Positions 10,244 to 23,279 of a stretch of 64,000 nt of DNA are shown here, piece by piece (the first letter of the stretch is position 1; each line of letters opens with the position of its first letter). A program made the translations under genes and the position numbers. The notes below the pieces were generated by a model. The model saw nothing but the letters and a program-made list of their open reading frames with translations, was not told the DNA's origin and did not search any database. The DNA comes from Acorus gramineus (lineage: Eukaryota > Streptophyta > Magnoliopsida > Acorales > Acoraceae): contig CM060857.1 of the NCBI GenBank assembly GCA_030737835.1, positions 4,095,279 through 4,159,278 on the forward strand. The letters run 5' to 3'.

Positions 10244-13200
10244 ATGTCGAAGAGCGATCCCAATAAGCTCATGAGCAAAGCCGATAAACTGTAAATCGCT
10301 CTCTCTAAATGTGTTTTTTTTTTCGTTGATGTTGTAATGTAATTACGTAATTATGATTTGATCCGATTGTGTTTCATATAGATCTCAGATCGACTGCTAT
10401 GGATCATCCCTAAAACTTGAGGAAAACCCTAGCTAGATGTTTTTCCAGAATCATCGAAATCTTGATCTGAAATGGATGTTTTATGAATGTTTCGCGCCAC
10501 TTGATTCAGATCAGATGGTTTGAATTTCGTAGAGGTTACGTTACTGTTTTAAATTGGAAATTTTGGGGGCTACTGTTGATGAAAATTGGGTAGGGATCTT
10601 TAAAAATGGAGGTTTAGGGTATCTATTTCTCTGTCATGTTAATTCTTGGGCTCCTCTCTTTTGTGTGGTTCGTGAGTTTATCTTCTCTGTTACATATACG
10701 CGTAAAGGTGGTTGCTTGATTGTTAGGGGTGCGACTTGGTCTGTTAAATTGAACCAGAACCGATTCAAACTGAGTTTTTTTGGGGTTGGAATTGGATCAG
10801 TGTTTATTAGGTTTGATTTGGTCATGGATCGAGAAATTCATATCTAACCCAATTTGGTTTGGGTTTGGTTTTACATTTCAAAAAACTGAAATGAAACAAA
10901 CTGAACCGAATCAAATTCCTCTAAGGAACTAGTTAGTTGTTTCTCTGTATTTTTATTATCAATGTTAACTCTCTAAACTCTCTATTGTATCCATTCGTGT
11001 GACCAGTATCCACTATTCATCCTTCATTTTTTAGATGTTTATAGAAGTCCTTTAAAAAATTATATTTGTGATGATATGTTGTTTAAACTCATTTATTCTA
11101 ATGGGACCAAACAAACCAAATTTATTAATTTGTTTAAATTTGGTTTGTTTCGACAAAACCAATTTGGTTCGGTTTATGGGTTCAGTAATTCAGTTTTAAA
11201 TTTGGTTTGGTTCGGGTTGAGGTTGGGTGTAATGATACTTTGGTTCAGTTTGGGTTGGTAGTAAACCAAACCAAAAACCAATTGAATTGCGCCCCCCCCT
11301 CCCTTTTGAAAGAAGTATTGCTTGTGGTGTTAACGATCTCTTTTGGCTGATCTGTAATTGTTCCCTTGATTAAACCCTTTTTAGTTTCATTGATGTGTCC
11401 TAATGTATAGCAAAAATGTTTGCTTATAAAAAATCAGATGCACGGGCAAAGGAATTGGTCGAATGGATATAGTTGTTCCAGGAGCATTTGATTTTTTTTT
11501 TTTAAATTTTTTATAACGTGGTTATATCATCGTGCCCATGATTCTTTTACTCTTCTGTAATTTCTTTTAGCCTTCAAGAAAGAATGTTTTTGAATCCACC
11601 TTGTGAATGTTGCTTCATGCTGAATTGACATGTATGGTATCTTACATGTATGTTGTATGCGTACTTAAGATGATGAACAAATGAGTAACGAGCTCATGTT
11701 TTCAATATATTGTATATGTTTCACAAATGTGTCATCATGTCATGTTTGGATATGACTGTGGCACACCATGTCACGGAAGTATCTCATGTTAGATTACACG
11801 AGACACCCCTGTCTTCACCTGAGTCTTTCGAAATGATTGCTTGGGTATGTTGATGTGTCGAAATGATTTGTTATAGTACGTGGGATCCCTGTTGGTTGGA
11901 ATTAATTTCTTGCTTAGTGAAGCATGTATGAGGTGGTTTAGTTGGGTGATATGGTAGCCTTTTTAATCTTATGCTAACTATTTTAATGTTAAAAATTCTT
12001 TTGGTGTCAGTTCATGAGTCTTGCTCCATACAAGTTGACATATATGGTATAGTTGCATTTATTGGTTTACCGGTGTATTGTCATGTCAGGTAATATGTAG
12101 CACTTTCTGTTATTGGAAGTACATCAGATGGGTTTCACAATGACTCATCTATTTCCACCTGACACACCTGGAACCTGAATGTGGAAACAGATGTCATGAT
12201 CTTTTTTTGTGTGGCTTCTATAGTTCATGTAAATTAATTTAATTTAATCCTAGAAATTGTTGCTCGATGATGTTTACATCTCAAAGTAATTTTGTTAAGC
12301 AGGTTGGGCCCTATGTAAGTCTGAGTTAACTCTCTTCCTCATTGGAGCTTTTTTTTGTTCTGAAAAGATATAGGAACTTTTATTAACTAAAAGCCTCCGA
12401 GACGAGGGATCTCCAAATAAAAGTAGAAGAAAAGAAATTCGAAAAGGAACAGATTCCAAATCGAAAAAAATACAACAAGGGTAATTCCTCAGAAACTAGG
12501 ATAGACCCATAATAGATGAAGGATTTTCAACTTGAAGAATCATCATCACCCAATCTTGAAGCGAGAACAAAATTAGAGATCAAGTATGTTATTAACTCTC
12601 TTGCTCACTGGAGCATGCTATGATCAAATGTGCCATTTGTGAAGGAAATTAATGTGTTGGGTGGCATTTGGTGTTTGCATGGAGTTTTATCTGTTAATCA
12701 TCTTTGTCATCTCATTTTACTTTCCTACACCTGATACATAGTATAATCCTTGTTTTCCTTTAAATAGTGCACGACTTTAGCTTTTACTTTTTGTCATTAT
12801 AGAAAGTACCCGTTACATGGAAAAATTAAGCGAATGTTTTTCTTTTACTATAGGCTTTTTTCTTTCTTTCTTGGTTTTTTTTTTTTTTTTGGGGGTGGGG
12901 AGGGAGGGGGAGTGATTTATATTGTAAAGTTCAGAACGCAATTGCTAAACTATTAATTCATTACTCAATTTACCACATGCTTCTGATATACATTGTAAAA
13001 GAAATCTGGGGAGATAATTTCCGATTTGAAATGATATACTGTTACTAATTGAATTCAAAATATGATCACTTCCGATTTGAAATGATATACTGTTACTAAT
13101 TGAATTCAAAATATGATCATGCGTGATTTAATTTTGCTGTTTAAGTTTGAAATCCTTTTAAGGGGAGGAAAACTTAGCTCTGTAGCATTAAGCTTCTGAG

Positions 13201-16200
13201 CATGTAATTAGCATGTCATGTCATAACTTACATATTACATTGCATTGTGCTTTCATTGGAAGTGTTTTAGCTTCTGTCGTCGATAGAATTTTTTTTTTCC
13301 ATAAATTTTAATAATTGCACTGTATTTCAATATTCTGCATGTTTTCTTTCTCTGTTTCCATATTGTATTTTTTAAGTGTTCTAGTGCCAATCTCTTCAAA
13401 AAAAAAAAAAAGGGTGTTCTAGTGCCAATATCCCAAATCTCAAAGAAGACCCGAGTTGAATAATGATATCCATCAGATATTTATCTGACAGAACAGCAAC
13501 AAACACCATAGAAATTCTCTTTAGAGTTTTGTCTACTTTAGTTTTCTTCATAGTAAGGAAAAATTTACCAGTTTATTGGAGATGATTGATTCTAGTCTTC
13601 TGATATATGATTCTAATTAAGTTTCTTTACCCTTTATATATGTTAGAACAAAACTCAGTCTTACGAGATGGAGTGCTGATTGGAAAGCTGCAACTACGCT
13701 GTATGAACAAGCTGGTGAGTATTTGATATTGTTTGATGCAGTTGCACGAGTACCCTCAAATTTCTTCATTGTGAAGTTTATTCAATTTAGGATCATTATT
13801 TTAAATGTTCTTGCGTTTTTGAAGCTGTCCAATACAGGCTCTCAAAAGACTATGAAAAAGCGAAAGAAGCATTTGAGAAGGCCTCAAAAGGACAGGAAAT
13901 GATATCATCGTATGCCCTTTTTTCTTTGATTAATTTGGGTTTTCTGGGTAGGGTGTCTTCTGCTAATGCTGCTAAATGAAAGGGTTAACTATGTGCTTTC
14001 TATAAGCCTAATAGGCCCTGGGATGCTGCAAAACATATGGAATCAGCTGCAACTTTAGCTAAAGAACTTGGACACTGGAATGAAGTTTCTGACGACTACA
14101 GAAAAGCATCTGAATTGTATATTGAGTGTGGAAGATCACAACCTGCTGCCGATGCTCTTGCAAAGGGTGCAGCGTATGTGTGACTTCTCACCTATAATCC
14201 CTTTTATTTGCTCATTGGAATATCTTTGCAGTCTCTGATACACGTGATTAAACGTTGCAGAGCTTTGGAGGATGCTCTTCCTGAAGAAGCTATCAAGATG
14301 TGCACCGATGCTTGTGACATTCTTGAAGAGGATGGCAAGGAGCAAATGGCATTTGATCTGTATCGTTCTGCCACAAGTATATATATCAAACTTGAAAAGT
14401 AAGTAAATTTATGTTTGTCCTAACACCTTACTGCAGCAACATGTTCTATTTTCTTTCTTGGGGTGTAGTTGAGATTCTAGACTCTTTGTGTTACTTCTTT
14501 CATTTAGAGTATTATCTTTTACACCTTGATGCTCATGACATGAGTGCTTTATTAAATCTGAAATATCTATGTAAGCTGACTTTCTCATTAAACTGGCAAG
14601 TGCCCCCCTTTTTGTTAGTTGGGGGGGGGGGGGGGGGGGGGAGAAGATGGTGGTGTTCTGCTTAGAGCAGTTAGATATATGATCTCAGTCCCACTAAGAA
14701 ATTAGCTATGGAAGGATGCTGATAAAGGTGAACTATGGATTAAGTGTTTGAGGTAAAGTTCTTCAGGAGGAATCTAATGTGGGAACTGTGGAATTACAGA
14801 TTAGGAAGATTGTAGAAGGTAGGATACAGGACAAGAACCGTGTATAAGCTTGCAGGGATTTGGAGGAGATATTTTGAAGATCGCTTATCAATTTATTGAA
14901 GAGATCCGCTTTAGATGAGATTGCAAGTCACACAAGATTCCTGTTAGACAGGTGGCTACAGGAGGCAATAATGGCTGGGTGTTTAACAAGATTGTTCAAG
15001 GTGACAGTTGATACAAATATCATGCAGTTCAAATGTTGAAGAGGTACAAATCAGCATGAGCAATAATGATAATGTGAGTTGAAAAACAGATATGGAGGTT
15101 TTCCAGTCGCTTTGACTCTTCTTGATCACCTGGATGGAGTTAGGGACTGCCTTCAAATATAAAGAGATGTGGAGGGTTAAATCCCCTTTGAAGGTTCTAG
15201 CTTTTACGTGGATGGCCTACCTTCCAAATTTTTATTTTATTTTTTGAAAATTTTTGACAATTTTTACGTGTATCTTTCATTACTTAAAACAAATTTTGAC
15301 AAATTATATTAGAAACAGATTGTTCAGAATGGGTATGTCCAGTGGGGGCTATGTAGTGAAGAGATACAACCAACTGCCTCAGCTATTTATCTTCAGTGGT
15401 GAGGTGTGGAGTAGATTATGTACCTTTTGGGTGGAATATAGCATGTTGCACAGTTCACCAAATGTGGTAGTATTTCTAGAGGCTCTAAAGGGAAGTTCAT
15501 CCAACTTATTCCACATGTTCTCAAAAAGAAAAATGCAAAGGAAAATGTTTTTAATATATGGGTGAGAACAAAAAGAAAAATTTGCACAAGGAAAAGATAA
15601 TTAAATCAAGAACACGTGGAAAAATATTTTAGATTTCATAAGGATTTGTTGGCAAGCGCAATCTTGGGGCTAATATTAAGTCAGAATACGGGTTTGTGAT
15701 TTCTCGTAGAATAGGTGATGGTGTCACTTTGATTGTGGTTTTTTTTTTCCTAACCTTTGCAAGGGTGACATTTTGTCTCTCCTTCAGAAGTTGGCTGATT
15801 TAATGAAATTTGGTGGCGCTTTTCGCAAAGACATGAAAATTGGTAGGGTTTTCACTGTGTCACCTTGGGTATGAAGTCACCGTATCACCCAGGGTCTACT
15901 ATGATAGCTTATGCTAAATCCCTGCAACACATCATTCGTTCTTTCAACTTTAATGTGGTGGACTACTTATTTTTCACAAAAATGAAGATATGTATTTTAT
16001 CAGTCTGGCTCATTGCCTTTTTTTTTTTTGGTCTGTTACCATAGATATGAAGATGCGGCAACATTCCTCTTAAGATGGGGCCTAGCTGCTGATCAGTGCA
16101 AAGCTGTCAACAGCCAATGCAAGGTGTCTTGATTCTTAATTGTAATTTTTTTTTCTGCATCATTTACATTTTATATGTTGGAATTTTTGTTTCCCACAGA

Positions 16201-19041
16201 ATTCATTTACTTGACCTGTAATTACTTGAACTGTAATTGTTTTAAATTACACTAACATTGATTATTATTTCATATTAATTGAAGAAAAATTAGACACAAG
16301 TTTTGCTCAATGCAAATGTTGATTCCAGGACATGCCTGTGGTTACTCTGGTAGGGATATTTTATGCTTTTGGGCCTTGTGGCTTTTTTGGAATTTCGTAA
16401 GGCTATTTTTGGAAAATAATTTAGAAGTGTGCAATATAAAATTATTACCTGTTTCACGGTTCTTACTATTTTAATGTCGATTGACCGTGTGGGGGCTGGC
16501 AATCACACACCCTGAGTCAATTGCTCTTCTATCTTTTTAAAATCCTCTTCCATATGTCCAGCGCACATGGTATTCCCTAGTGTTTTACATCTCATATAAT
16601 GCCATGAGCTATACAACATAAGCAAACATATGTACAAGGCAGGTAGGATTACTGAAATTGAAATAGTTTGGGGTGACATGGCTGCTTATTTGAGTTTGTT
16701 AGAATGAGGAGGCCAAAATGGTACTGCTGTGTAATTCTTGAAGAACATATAAAGACAAATAATATTTAGTTATTTAGGGGCTTGGATGCCTAGCTTAGTG
16801 GTTGATAAGAGGAATTGCAACTAAGAGGTCATGGGCTTCAGTCCCAACATTTACCTACCAAAAAAATATTTATTTATTAAGGGAAAATGGGATTTCACCA
16901 CCAGTTTATTGCAAAAATCAGAGGAAACTTCTTACAAGAAAAGGGAATTATACACAGCCTAACCTCCAACCCTAAAAAGAAATACCTTGTATCATGGAGA
17001 CATGATAACAGAATATTATCAGATCCTCACAGGTCCACAGTACAAGGACCCTACACATGATAGGATTAGAACCCTCTCTCATTCCCATTTATTTCCAAAT
17101 TTTTTTACAAGGTCCATTTGTGAACATATAGTGGTGTCTATTTGTTGTGCTGGAAAGGATTTTTCATTTTATAGCATTTCATTTTGTGCATTATTCAGTA
17201 GTTCTTTTAGGCATTTAGATAATCTTTCTTGGAAACACATTTATTTATTCACAAGTCTCTTGGAAGTGAAAATGAAATTACCTTTTTCTTTGAGCTGACT
17301 GTATTGGAAGCTTGCATTTGATAGTTCTTGCATATTTTAAATCGAAGAACAGGTGCTATTTAGTTTTTCTGTTTGTTATTTTGTTCTTGTTCTGGCCCTT
17401 AATTTGATAATTTTTGTTTCATTGTTGGGTTGCAGGCATACTTGAGTGCAATTATAGTTTATCTTTATGCACATGATTTCAAGCAAGCTGAAAAATGCCA
17501 CAATGACTGTTCTCAGTAAGTAATTTATTTCACTTAACAATGGCCACATCATTTTACTTTTCAGGCCCTTCTAGTTATTGATGAATTATATCATCATTAA
17601 AGTTGTGATTGTGAATCCTATCTGGACATATTTCTTCCTTCAGTCTTGTCAATCCAATATATGACCTTCATCCATCCGCTATTTCATCCATATTTTTATG
17701 CGTTTCCATTTCTTCCTCAGGACCTTTGAGTTGACCTTTGTGTAATTGTGTTCTCCTCTTGGTCATGTGGCTTTCCTTGCTTTTTAAAAGGAAACCTCAA
17801 TGCTTCTCCCATAGTTGGATCCCTGGGCTAAGGTTTCTCCCCGAACTCTTTTTGGTTGCAGTTTCTCCCACAAGATGCAATAGATATGATGACACATTCA
17901 TAGATCTCTTTATTCTGCTAGCTGCATTGATTATGCAACACTCCAGCATGCACACATCCAGTTCACCTTGACTAACTTTTATACTGTTTGAAATGCATTC
18001 ATTCGTTTCCCATCATTTTTAGTGTGAAGCATGGTTCCTAAGATTTTATTTTTTTATTATCATTTCCCTGGTGGCAACGTTAAGCATCTTTTTATATTGT
18101 GAACCATGCATTCCTAATATTGTCAATATCATTTTAATTATTTTCTCAGCATCATACTAGTTATTTTCCACCAATCCACCAGTATTGCATTTGACTGTAA
18201 TGCCTTTGTTCACTTCACAGATCTGTTTCTAAACAGTTCTTTTGTTGTGTATATATTCAATAAATATAAATCCTATAAATTTTAAATCGAGTTTTAGTTT
18301 TAAATCAGCAACTCACGATTATATTTTGATGATTCAGCATTTGTGGAATGTAGGATTGATGCATATGTTAACAGTGATCAGTATCGGTGTGCTAGCAAAT
18401 TGTTATCTGCTTACGCCGAAGCCGACATTGAGGAAATCAAACGTGTTGCTCAGTCAAGCACCATTAAAAATCTTGATCACGTGGTATTTTTTGTTGTTTA
18501 TTTGATTTAAATTTACATTGGGTAAGGTAACATCATAAAGCATGGAAGTCATTCTTCACGTAGCACCTGTTGTATCCCTGTTAAATGAATTTGTTTGAAT
18601 TGGTAGCAACTTGTACCAATCAGTACCAACTGATCCATAGGAATTTGTATGAATTCACACCAATTCGTGCCAAATCGTACAATTAGTACAAATATGGATC
18701 AATTTTTACCAATTTGTACCAATTCATACGTTAAGACTTATATACTGAATTATCTTCAACCACCAAGAAATCTTAAGAACTGTGGAAAGTAAATAAAATT
18801 TCTTCCGGCGTCCTAATGATATGACAAAATTTCATCTTATTCCCCGTATAGTTGCATCATCATCATACTGATCAGTCCAATGTGAATTAAATTATCTTTT
18901 TTTCATCATTGATGAATTTGATTGTAATTTTTTCAGATTATAAGGCTTGCTAAAAAACTCCCAACCGCGGATTTGAGTTTGCTCCAGGCAGAAGCCGTTA
19001 AAGATGAAGAACCACCTCTCGATGAAAATGACCTCACCTAA
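10244..19041 (+). CDS. GSNAP: Gamma-soluble NSF attachment protein (gamma-SNAP)
   Basis: Nine coding exons: 10244-10290, 13647-13714, 13825-13909, 14015-14173, 14261-14398, 16045-16123, 17436-17515, 18354-18480, 18937-19041. They join in frame with GT-AG introns to 295 residues, close to the ~290 of plant gamma-SNAPs. Recognised blocks include DYEKAKEAFEKASKGQEM, SSPWDAAKHMESAATLAKEL, EEDGKEQMAFDLYRSA, AYLSAIIVYLYAHDF and an acidic tail ending ENDLT. SNAPs are TPR-like all-helical adaptors that recruit NSF to SNARE complexes for disassembly after membrane fusion; the gamma form is the divergent paralogue. The start ATG is in a good context after a GA tract. Introns 1 (3.4 kb) and 5 (1.6 kb) are enlarged by transposon debris. 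The stop codon lies 203 bp from that of the convergent aldo/keto reductase. Confidence 0.95.
10728..11299. mobile_element. Possible hAT-like non-autonomous element in gamma-SNAP intron 1
   Basis: The left end TAGGGGTGCGACTTGG and the reverse complement of the right end (GGGGGGCGCAATTCAATTGG) are weakly inverted. Between them lies GGTTTGGTTC-rich sequence of a kind common in plant hAT-derived repeats. No clean 8-bp target duplication is visible, so this is tentative. Confidence 0.3.
12349..12591 (-). mobile_element. 5'-truncated non-LTR retroelement in gamma-SNAP intron 1
   Basis: The insert starts (plus strand) with a T run, i.e. a poly-A tail on the minus strand. It is flanked by 23-bp direct repeats with two mismatches, TTAACTCTCTTCCTCATTGG... 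at 12326-12348 and TTAACTCTCTTGCTCACTGG... at 12592-12614. These fit a target-site duplication of a LINE-type insertion. The body has the CCTCGTCTCGGAGG / TTTAGTTAATAAAAG style of a plant LINE 3' end. Confidence 0.65.
13018..13120. repeat. Perfect ~51-bp tandem duplication in intron 1
   Basis: The block TTCCGATTTGAAATGATATA...AATATGATCA occurs twice back to back (about 13018-13069 and 13069-13119), apparently without mismatch, so the duplication is recent or gene-converted. Confidence 0.85.
14620..14641. repeat. Poly-G run in gamma-SNAP intron 5
   Basis: About 21 consecutive G on the plus strand, followed by AGAAGATGG. A second G run of about 18 lies at 25445-25463. Both are prone to length error and can form G-quadruplexes. 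Confidence 0.8.
14690..15760 (+). pseudogene. Degraded LINE fragment in gamma-SNAP intron 5
   Basis: Short plus-strand stretches read like the C-terminal part of plant non-LTR reverse transcriptase ORF2: WRVKSPLKVLAFTWMA near 15170-15220 (zinc-binding RVT region style) and a FVISRRIGDGVTL-like stretch near 15690-15735. They are in different frames with many breaks. The boundaries are rough. Confidence 0.35.
16783..16870 (+). mobile_element. SINE head remnant in gamma-SNAP intron 6
   Basis: A-box-like TAGCTTAGTGG (16791-16801) and B-box-like GGCTTCAGTCC (16834-16844) lie at tRNA-like spacing, followed by an A-rich stretch. The B box deviates from GGTTCRANTCC at one base. No body or duplication is clear. 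Confidence 0.45.
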
Positions 19042-19244
19042 CACAAACACTACTGACTTGTGAACTTAATCTGGGTATTGATGTGTATTCTTGTGTGCAT
19101 ACAGGATTCTTGTATTGAGTTTGAACATAAATGGCATAATGTGTCCCAGATTCCATTGTATGTGTATACAGAATTGTTGTTTTCAAAATGACATCTTTAT
19201 GTAAATTCTATAAATTTTCATTGACATTGGTGTGTATTCCAGAT

Positions 19245-22200
19245 TTACAGCTTCTCAACAGGGAATCCAATGACGGGCTTTGTTTCTGAAGCCAGTGAGC
19301 GCAGTTCCTCAATCTCTTGTTCGGTCAGGCTCCACCTGAGAGCGCCCACAAATTCTGTTGCCTGTTCTGCATTTTTGGCTCCCGGGATCGGCACAACGTT
19401 TCCCTGAGCCACCAACCAGTTCAGGGCCACCTGCATAGGTAATTCATTTGTTACTACTGAAGAATATGAAACTGAATGACAATACTAATAAATTCATTTG
19501 TTACTACTGAAGAATATGAAACTGAAAAACAATACTAATAAACCGATAATAAGTGGAACCTGGGTTGGAGTTTTTCCGTAGCTGTGTCCAATTTCTTTTA
19601 TTCTTGTGAGTAAGGGTTGAAGCTGAATAACAAGGAAGAGCATAGAAATTCCTCATTAGTGGGATAAGCTTATACTTGAATATCTTGGGAGACGATATGG
19701 TGGGAGACTTGCCTTTGTGAAGAATTCCGGTGTGTAAATCCGTCCACGGGGGCCGGTGGGTGTATTTTGTGGAGTGTACTTTCCAGTAAGAGCACCTAAA
19801 CATTGATAAGAAATGCAACTTTGGGAAATGTGCCTCCCAGATCGTAACATAAATCAGTGTACAGAACAGAAGCAAAGCATAAACAAGGCCTATACAGGTC
19901 ATATCATCTGTCAAAATATGCAACAGAACAATGAGATAACAAAACCATTGTTAAAGATGGAAGATTATTATTAGTTAAATATGACACAAATTTTGCTTGG
20001 TAGCCTTTACTAATGCATGTTAGTACATTTTCATTATTGTAGAATTTTAGTGGTTCAATAAAAAGCCAGTTTCATGGTATCTATACGATGAATTCAGTAA
20101 GTGCATACCATCTTTCAGTAGAGAAGAAATTCAGAGAACTGATTTATTGAGTGGGAGAAATCATGCCTTGAGCGATTGGGGAATATGCAATCAGAGTGAC
20201 CCCCAGTTCATCACAGGCTGCCTTCACTCCATTCTCCTCTGGAATCCTGTATATGAGGCTGTAATTCACCTGATTTGATGCCAGTGGGATCCCCCTTTTC
20301 TTGAGCTGATTGTAAGCGTCTCTAAGCCTTTTTTCTGGTTGTTGCAAGAATTACTATTCAGTCATGTTCCCATCCCAGCATCCCCCAAATGTCTAGTGTG
20401 AAATTTAACACGAATAATGATACCAGTAATATACCAGGTTGGATCCCATCAATTTTCATCAATTTCCAACAAGAAACTAATACATGCATCTCACATGTTT
20501 AACATGCGATTTCTGTAACAATTTCAACCATATATCAATCCTCAATCTTGCATCGGAGATCGACAAAAACTGATAGGTTCTACCGAGTACATCTCCATTT
20601 ATACTTGTTATTCATTACCACTATAATTTGAGACTCCAACAGCCTTCACAAGACCTTTTTCGACTGCATCGCCAAGTCCATCGATGTATCCTGAAATGGT
20701 TGTTTTTCACATTGAGACAATTCAATAACGATCACATGGAAAGTCTTGGTACACAAAGTGGTCATGTGGTTCACCTTCATTTCCCCATATTCCTGGCCTG
20801 AAATTTTTGAATACTTGTCTGAATTAGTTTCTGCTATTGAATTCTGACAAACTGTTAGATACATTGTAGTAGAAATATCTGACCAGTGAAGTTGGTATAA
20901 ATCAACCGAAGAAAGGCTGAGGCGAGACAGCGAGTCTTTAAGGGCCGATAGAACACTCTCCCGCCCTAACCTCCATGGAAGCGCGGCGAATTTTGTTGCC
21001 ACTGCTATCTCAGCTGAATCCTTTTCTCCTCTTTCCCTGATGAATCTGTAAAAAGAGTTTCAGTGATGTAGTACTGACATTTGAAATCTTACTTCAATAG
21101 GCTTGTAACATATATGAAAAACCATACAATTTTTGAGTGTTGGGCCTTGTCACCGATTCGGAATTCGGGAATAATTTGGGCATGACTTAATTATGACATG
21201 CAAAATCACCAATATGAAATCAAATTCATGATCTTTTGAATTGGTACTGTCACATCAGAACATGACAAAAGACTTTTGTGTTCAAATTATAATATTTGAA
21301 TTCAGGCAAAGCCATCAATAACCAACATTAAAATTCTAGCAGACCAAAGTCTAGTCTCTCATTTTTTTCTTCTTGGTTTCAATTCTGTTGCACTAGTAAA
21401 ATACAAGGCATATATTGTAAACAAAACGTGTTAGATAAGAGTTTAAGTTTTAATCAAAAGTGCATGTTTAATACTTGAATTAACCAATAATTTGAAGCGT
21501 TAGATGACAAGGGAGTTGAGATCAGATCAGATACATACCTTCCAAGTAAAGTTTCGGAATTCACCACACCGACGAACTGTGAAACAGAGAGAAAGTACTA
21601 AGCATCTGCATAATGTTTTAGTTAGCAGAGATGGATGATAACAAATAAAAGTTGAACAATTCTAGTATTACCCTTGTGCCATAGACCTCAGCAGTATCAA
21701 AGAAAGTGATGCCACCATCAACACTAGTATTAAAAGCTGCCTTTGCTGCCTTGAGCTTCCTATCTGCCATCTCAAACATGAATAATCAAATATTGGAGAA
21801 TGAATTTCTGGGTTTTGCTGTATTTTTCTTCCATAAAATCATACCAATTTTTTCTCATTAATATCTTTATTTAGACATAATTTGTTCCCACATATGTAAA
21901 GAAAACAATATCCGAATCACATAGTAAGGCTGTTTTTGGAACCAATTTTGAGAAACTTTTTTTCATAAAAGCTGTTTTGAAGTAGACTTTTTAAAAAAGC
22001 TACTCTCGACCAACATTTTTTTTTATAAAATCTATTTTGTTTGACTGTTAACACATAAAAACCAAAATTTGATATCAAAAGCTAAAGTTTAAAGAATCTG
22101 TTTATAATAGATTATCCAAAACTGAGAAAAATCAAAATTAGTTTGACAATTGGTTACAAATGACGCTTAAAGCTCTCAATATGTAAACGTGATTTCCACT

Positions 22201-23018
22201 TTGATCATTTAAAATGAAATCCAAGGATGAAATCAAGAAACATTTGTCAAAGGTAACTCAAATTATCACTGAATTCTAGCAAAAGAAAGGACTGGTACCC
22301 ATTGAAGCATTTCGATCTACAACTGTAAGAAAGGAAAGAACCAGAGCATCATGAAAAAGTGAATAATTATAACTATCCAATGAGGTATATAGCTAATTAG
22401 GCAGTCTCGGGGACTGTCCACTTACCTTGATAACTATCCAATGAGGTATATAGCTAATGAGGCGACATATATATCTCGTTCTGAATTTTGACATTTTTCA
22501 TAAATGAGTCTATTCCAATTCTGTCATGAAAATATATACATTTTCACAAAAGTATACCTTATTAAATTACGTTTATCATTTAAAATTTTTTTAAATATGT
22601 GCGAACTGCACACGAGAATGTAAACGGGATTGTATCTAACATATCCCATAATTATAATATTCCTATGTGCAGCAAATACAAACCAAAGCAAGATGAATCT
22701 GAAGTAAACACAATAACCAAACAAATTTCAACAAATTCACAGATATCAATGCAACAATAATGTAAAATTCATAAGCACTGACTCAAAAAACTCACCATCC
22801 CATTGTGAGTCATTCCAGTATGAAGTGTCCCCCCATGCCCAAGCACCAATCCCAAGCTTTGTGACCATCAAATCAGACCCACCCAACCTCACCTTCTCCT
22901 CCTCCCTATTCAAAGTTGAAACATTTTCAGAAGCAGAAGCTCTTGTTGATTGAGAGCTTCTGCGGCGCGCAAGAGAGAGACTGCCACCGCCGCATAACTG
23001 CAGAGCCATGGATGCCAT
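19245..23018 (-). CDS. Aldo/keto reductase, probably plastid-targeted
   Basis: Ten exons (minus): 23018-22796, 21763-21672, 21576-21539, 21045-20884, 20797-20775, 20690-20619, 20334-20167, 19795-19713, 19622-19560, 19430-19245, giving 369 residues. It is closest in my recollection to the Arabidopsis At1g06690-type oxidoreductase (~377 residues). Residues 1-36 are rich in Ser, Arg and Ala as in a chloroplast transit peptide. The AKR tetrad is present: Asp97 and Tyr102 in FFDTAEVYG, Lys136 in [10 protein letters not shown] and His171 in LYQLHW. The C-terminal NADP(H)-binding part includes [16 protein letters not shown] sequence (here [12 protein letters not shown]). The physiological substrate of this subfamily is not established. 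Introns after exons 7 and 8 use GC donors (AAG/GCATGA and AAG/GCAAGT); exon 5 is only 23 nt. Intron 1 is about 1 kb with repeat debris. The gene converges on gamma-SNAP. Confidence 0.93.
19442..19540. repeat. ~49-bp tandem duplication in the last AKR intron
   Basis: AATTCATTTGTTACTACTGA...ATACTAATAA occurs twice in a row (about 19440-19491 and 19491-19540) with two mismatches, filling most of the 129-bp intron. Confidence 0.85.
22383..22458. repeat. Short direct repeat in AKR intron 1
   Basis: ATAACTATCCAATGAGGTAT ATAGCTAAT occurs near 22370-22399 and again near 22431-22459, separated by about 32 bp. Confidence 0.7.
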
Positions 23019-23248
23019 TTCTGCTCAAAATCCAAGAAAAATCAATGTGAAACAAAGAGTGGGTTCACTTCAGAATTGAAAATTTTTAGTTGGGTTTGAT
23101 AGAAATTGATGGAGGGGGAACCTGTGGCACTTGTTGTGGATAAGAGTTGAAGTTAGTTCATGCACACTGAAGACCAGTTTTTCATTTTTGGTTTGGGAGG
23201 GTTCAACTCTTACAAGTAGGCTTTACTCTGGGAAAGCCGAAAGGTATA

Positions 23249-23268
23249 TGTTATATAGCCACGTTGAC
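23249..23268 (-). promoter_or_regulatory. Candidate AKR promoter elements
   Basis: The minus strand reads GTCAACGTGGCTATATAACA about 235 bp upstream of the ATG at 23018. It combines a TATA-like CTATATAAC with an ACGT core and a TTGAC/GTCAA (W-box type) motif. The arrangement is suggestive, but the function is inferred from motifs only. Confidence 0.45.
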
Positions 23269-23279
23269 TATGTTTTCAC

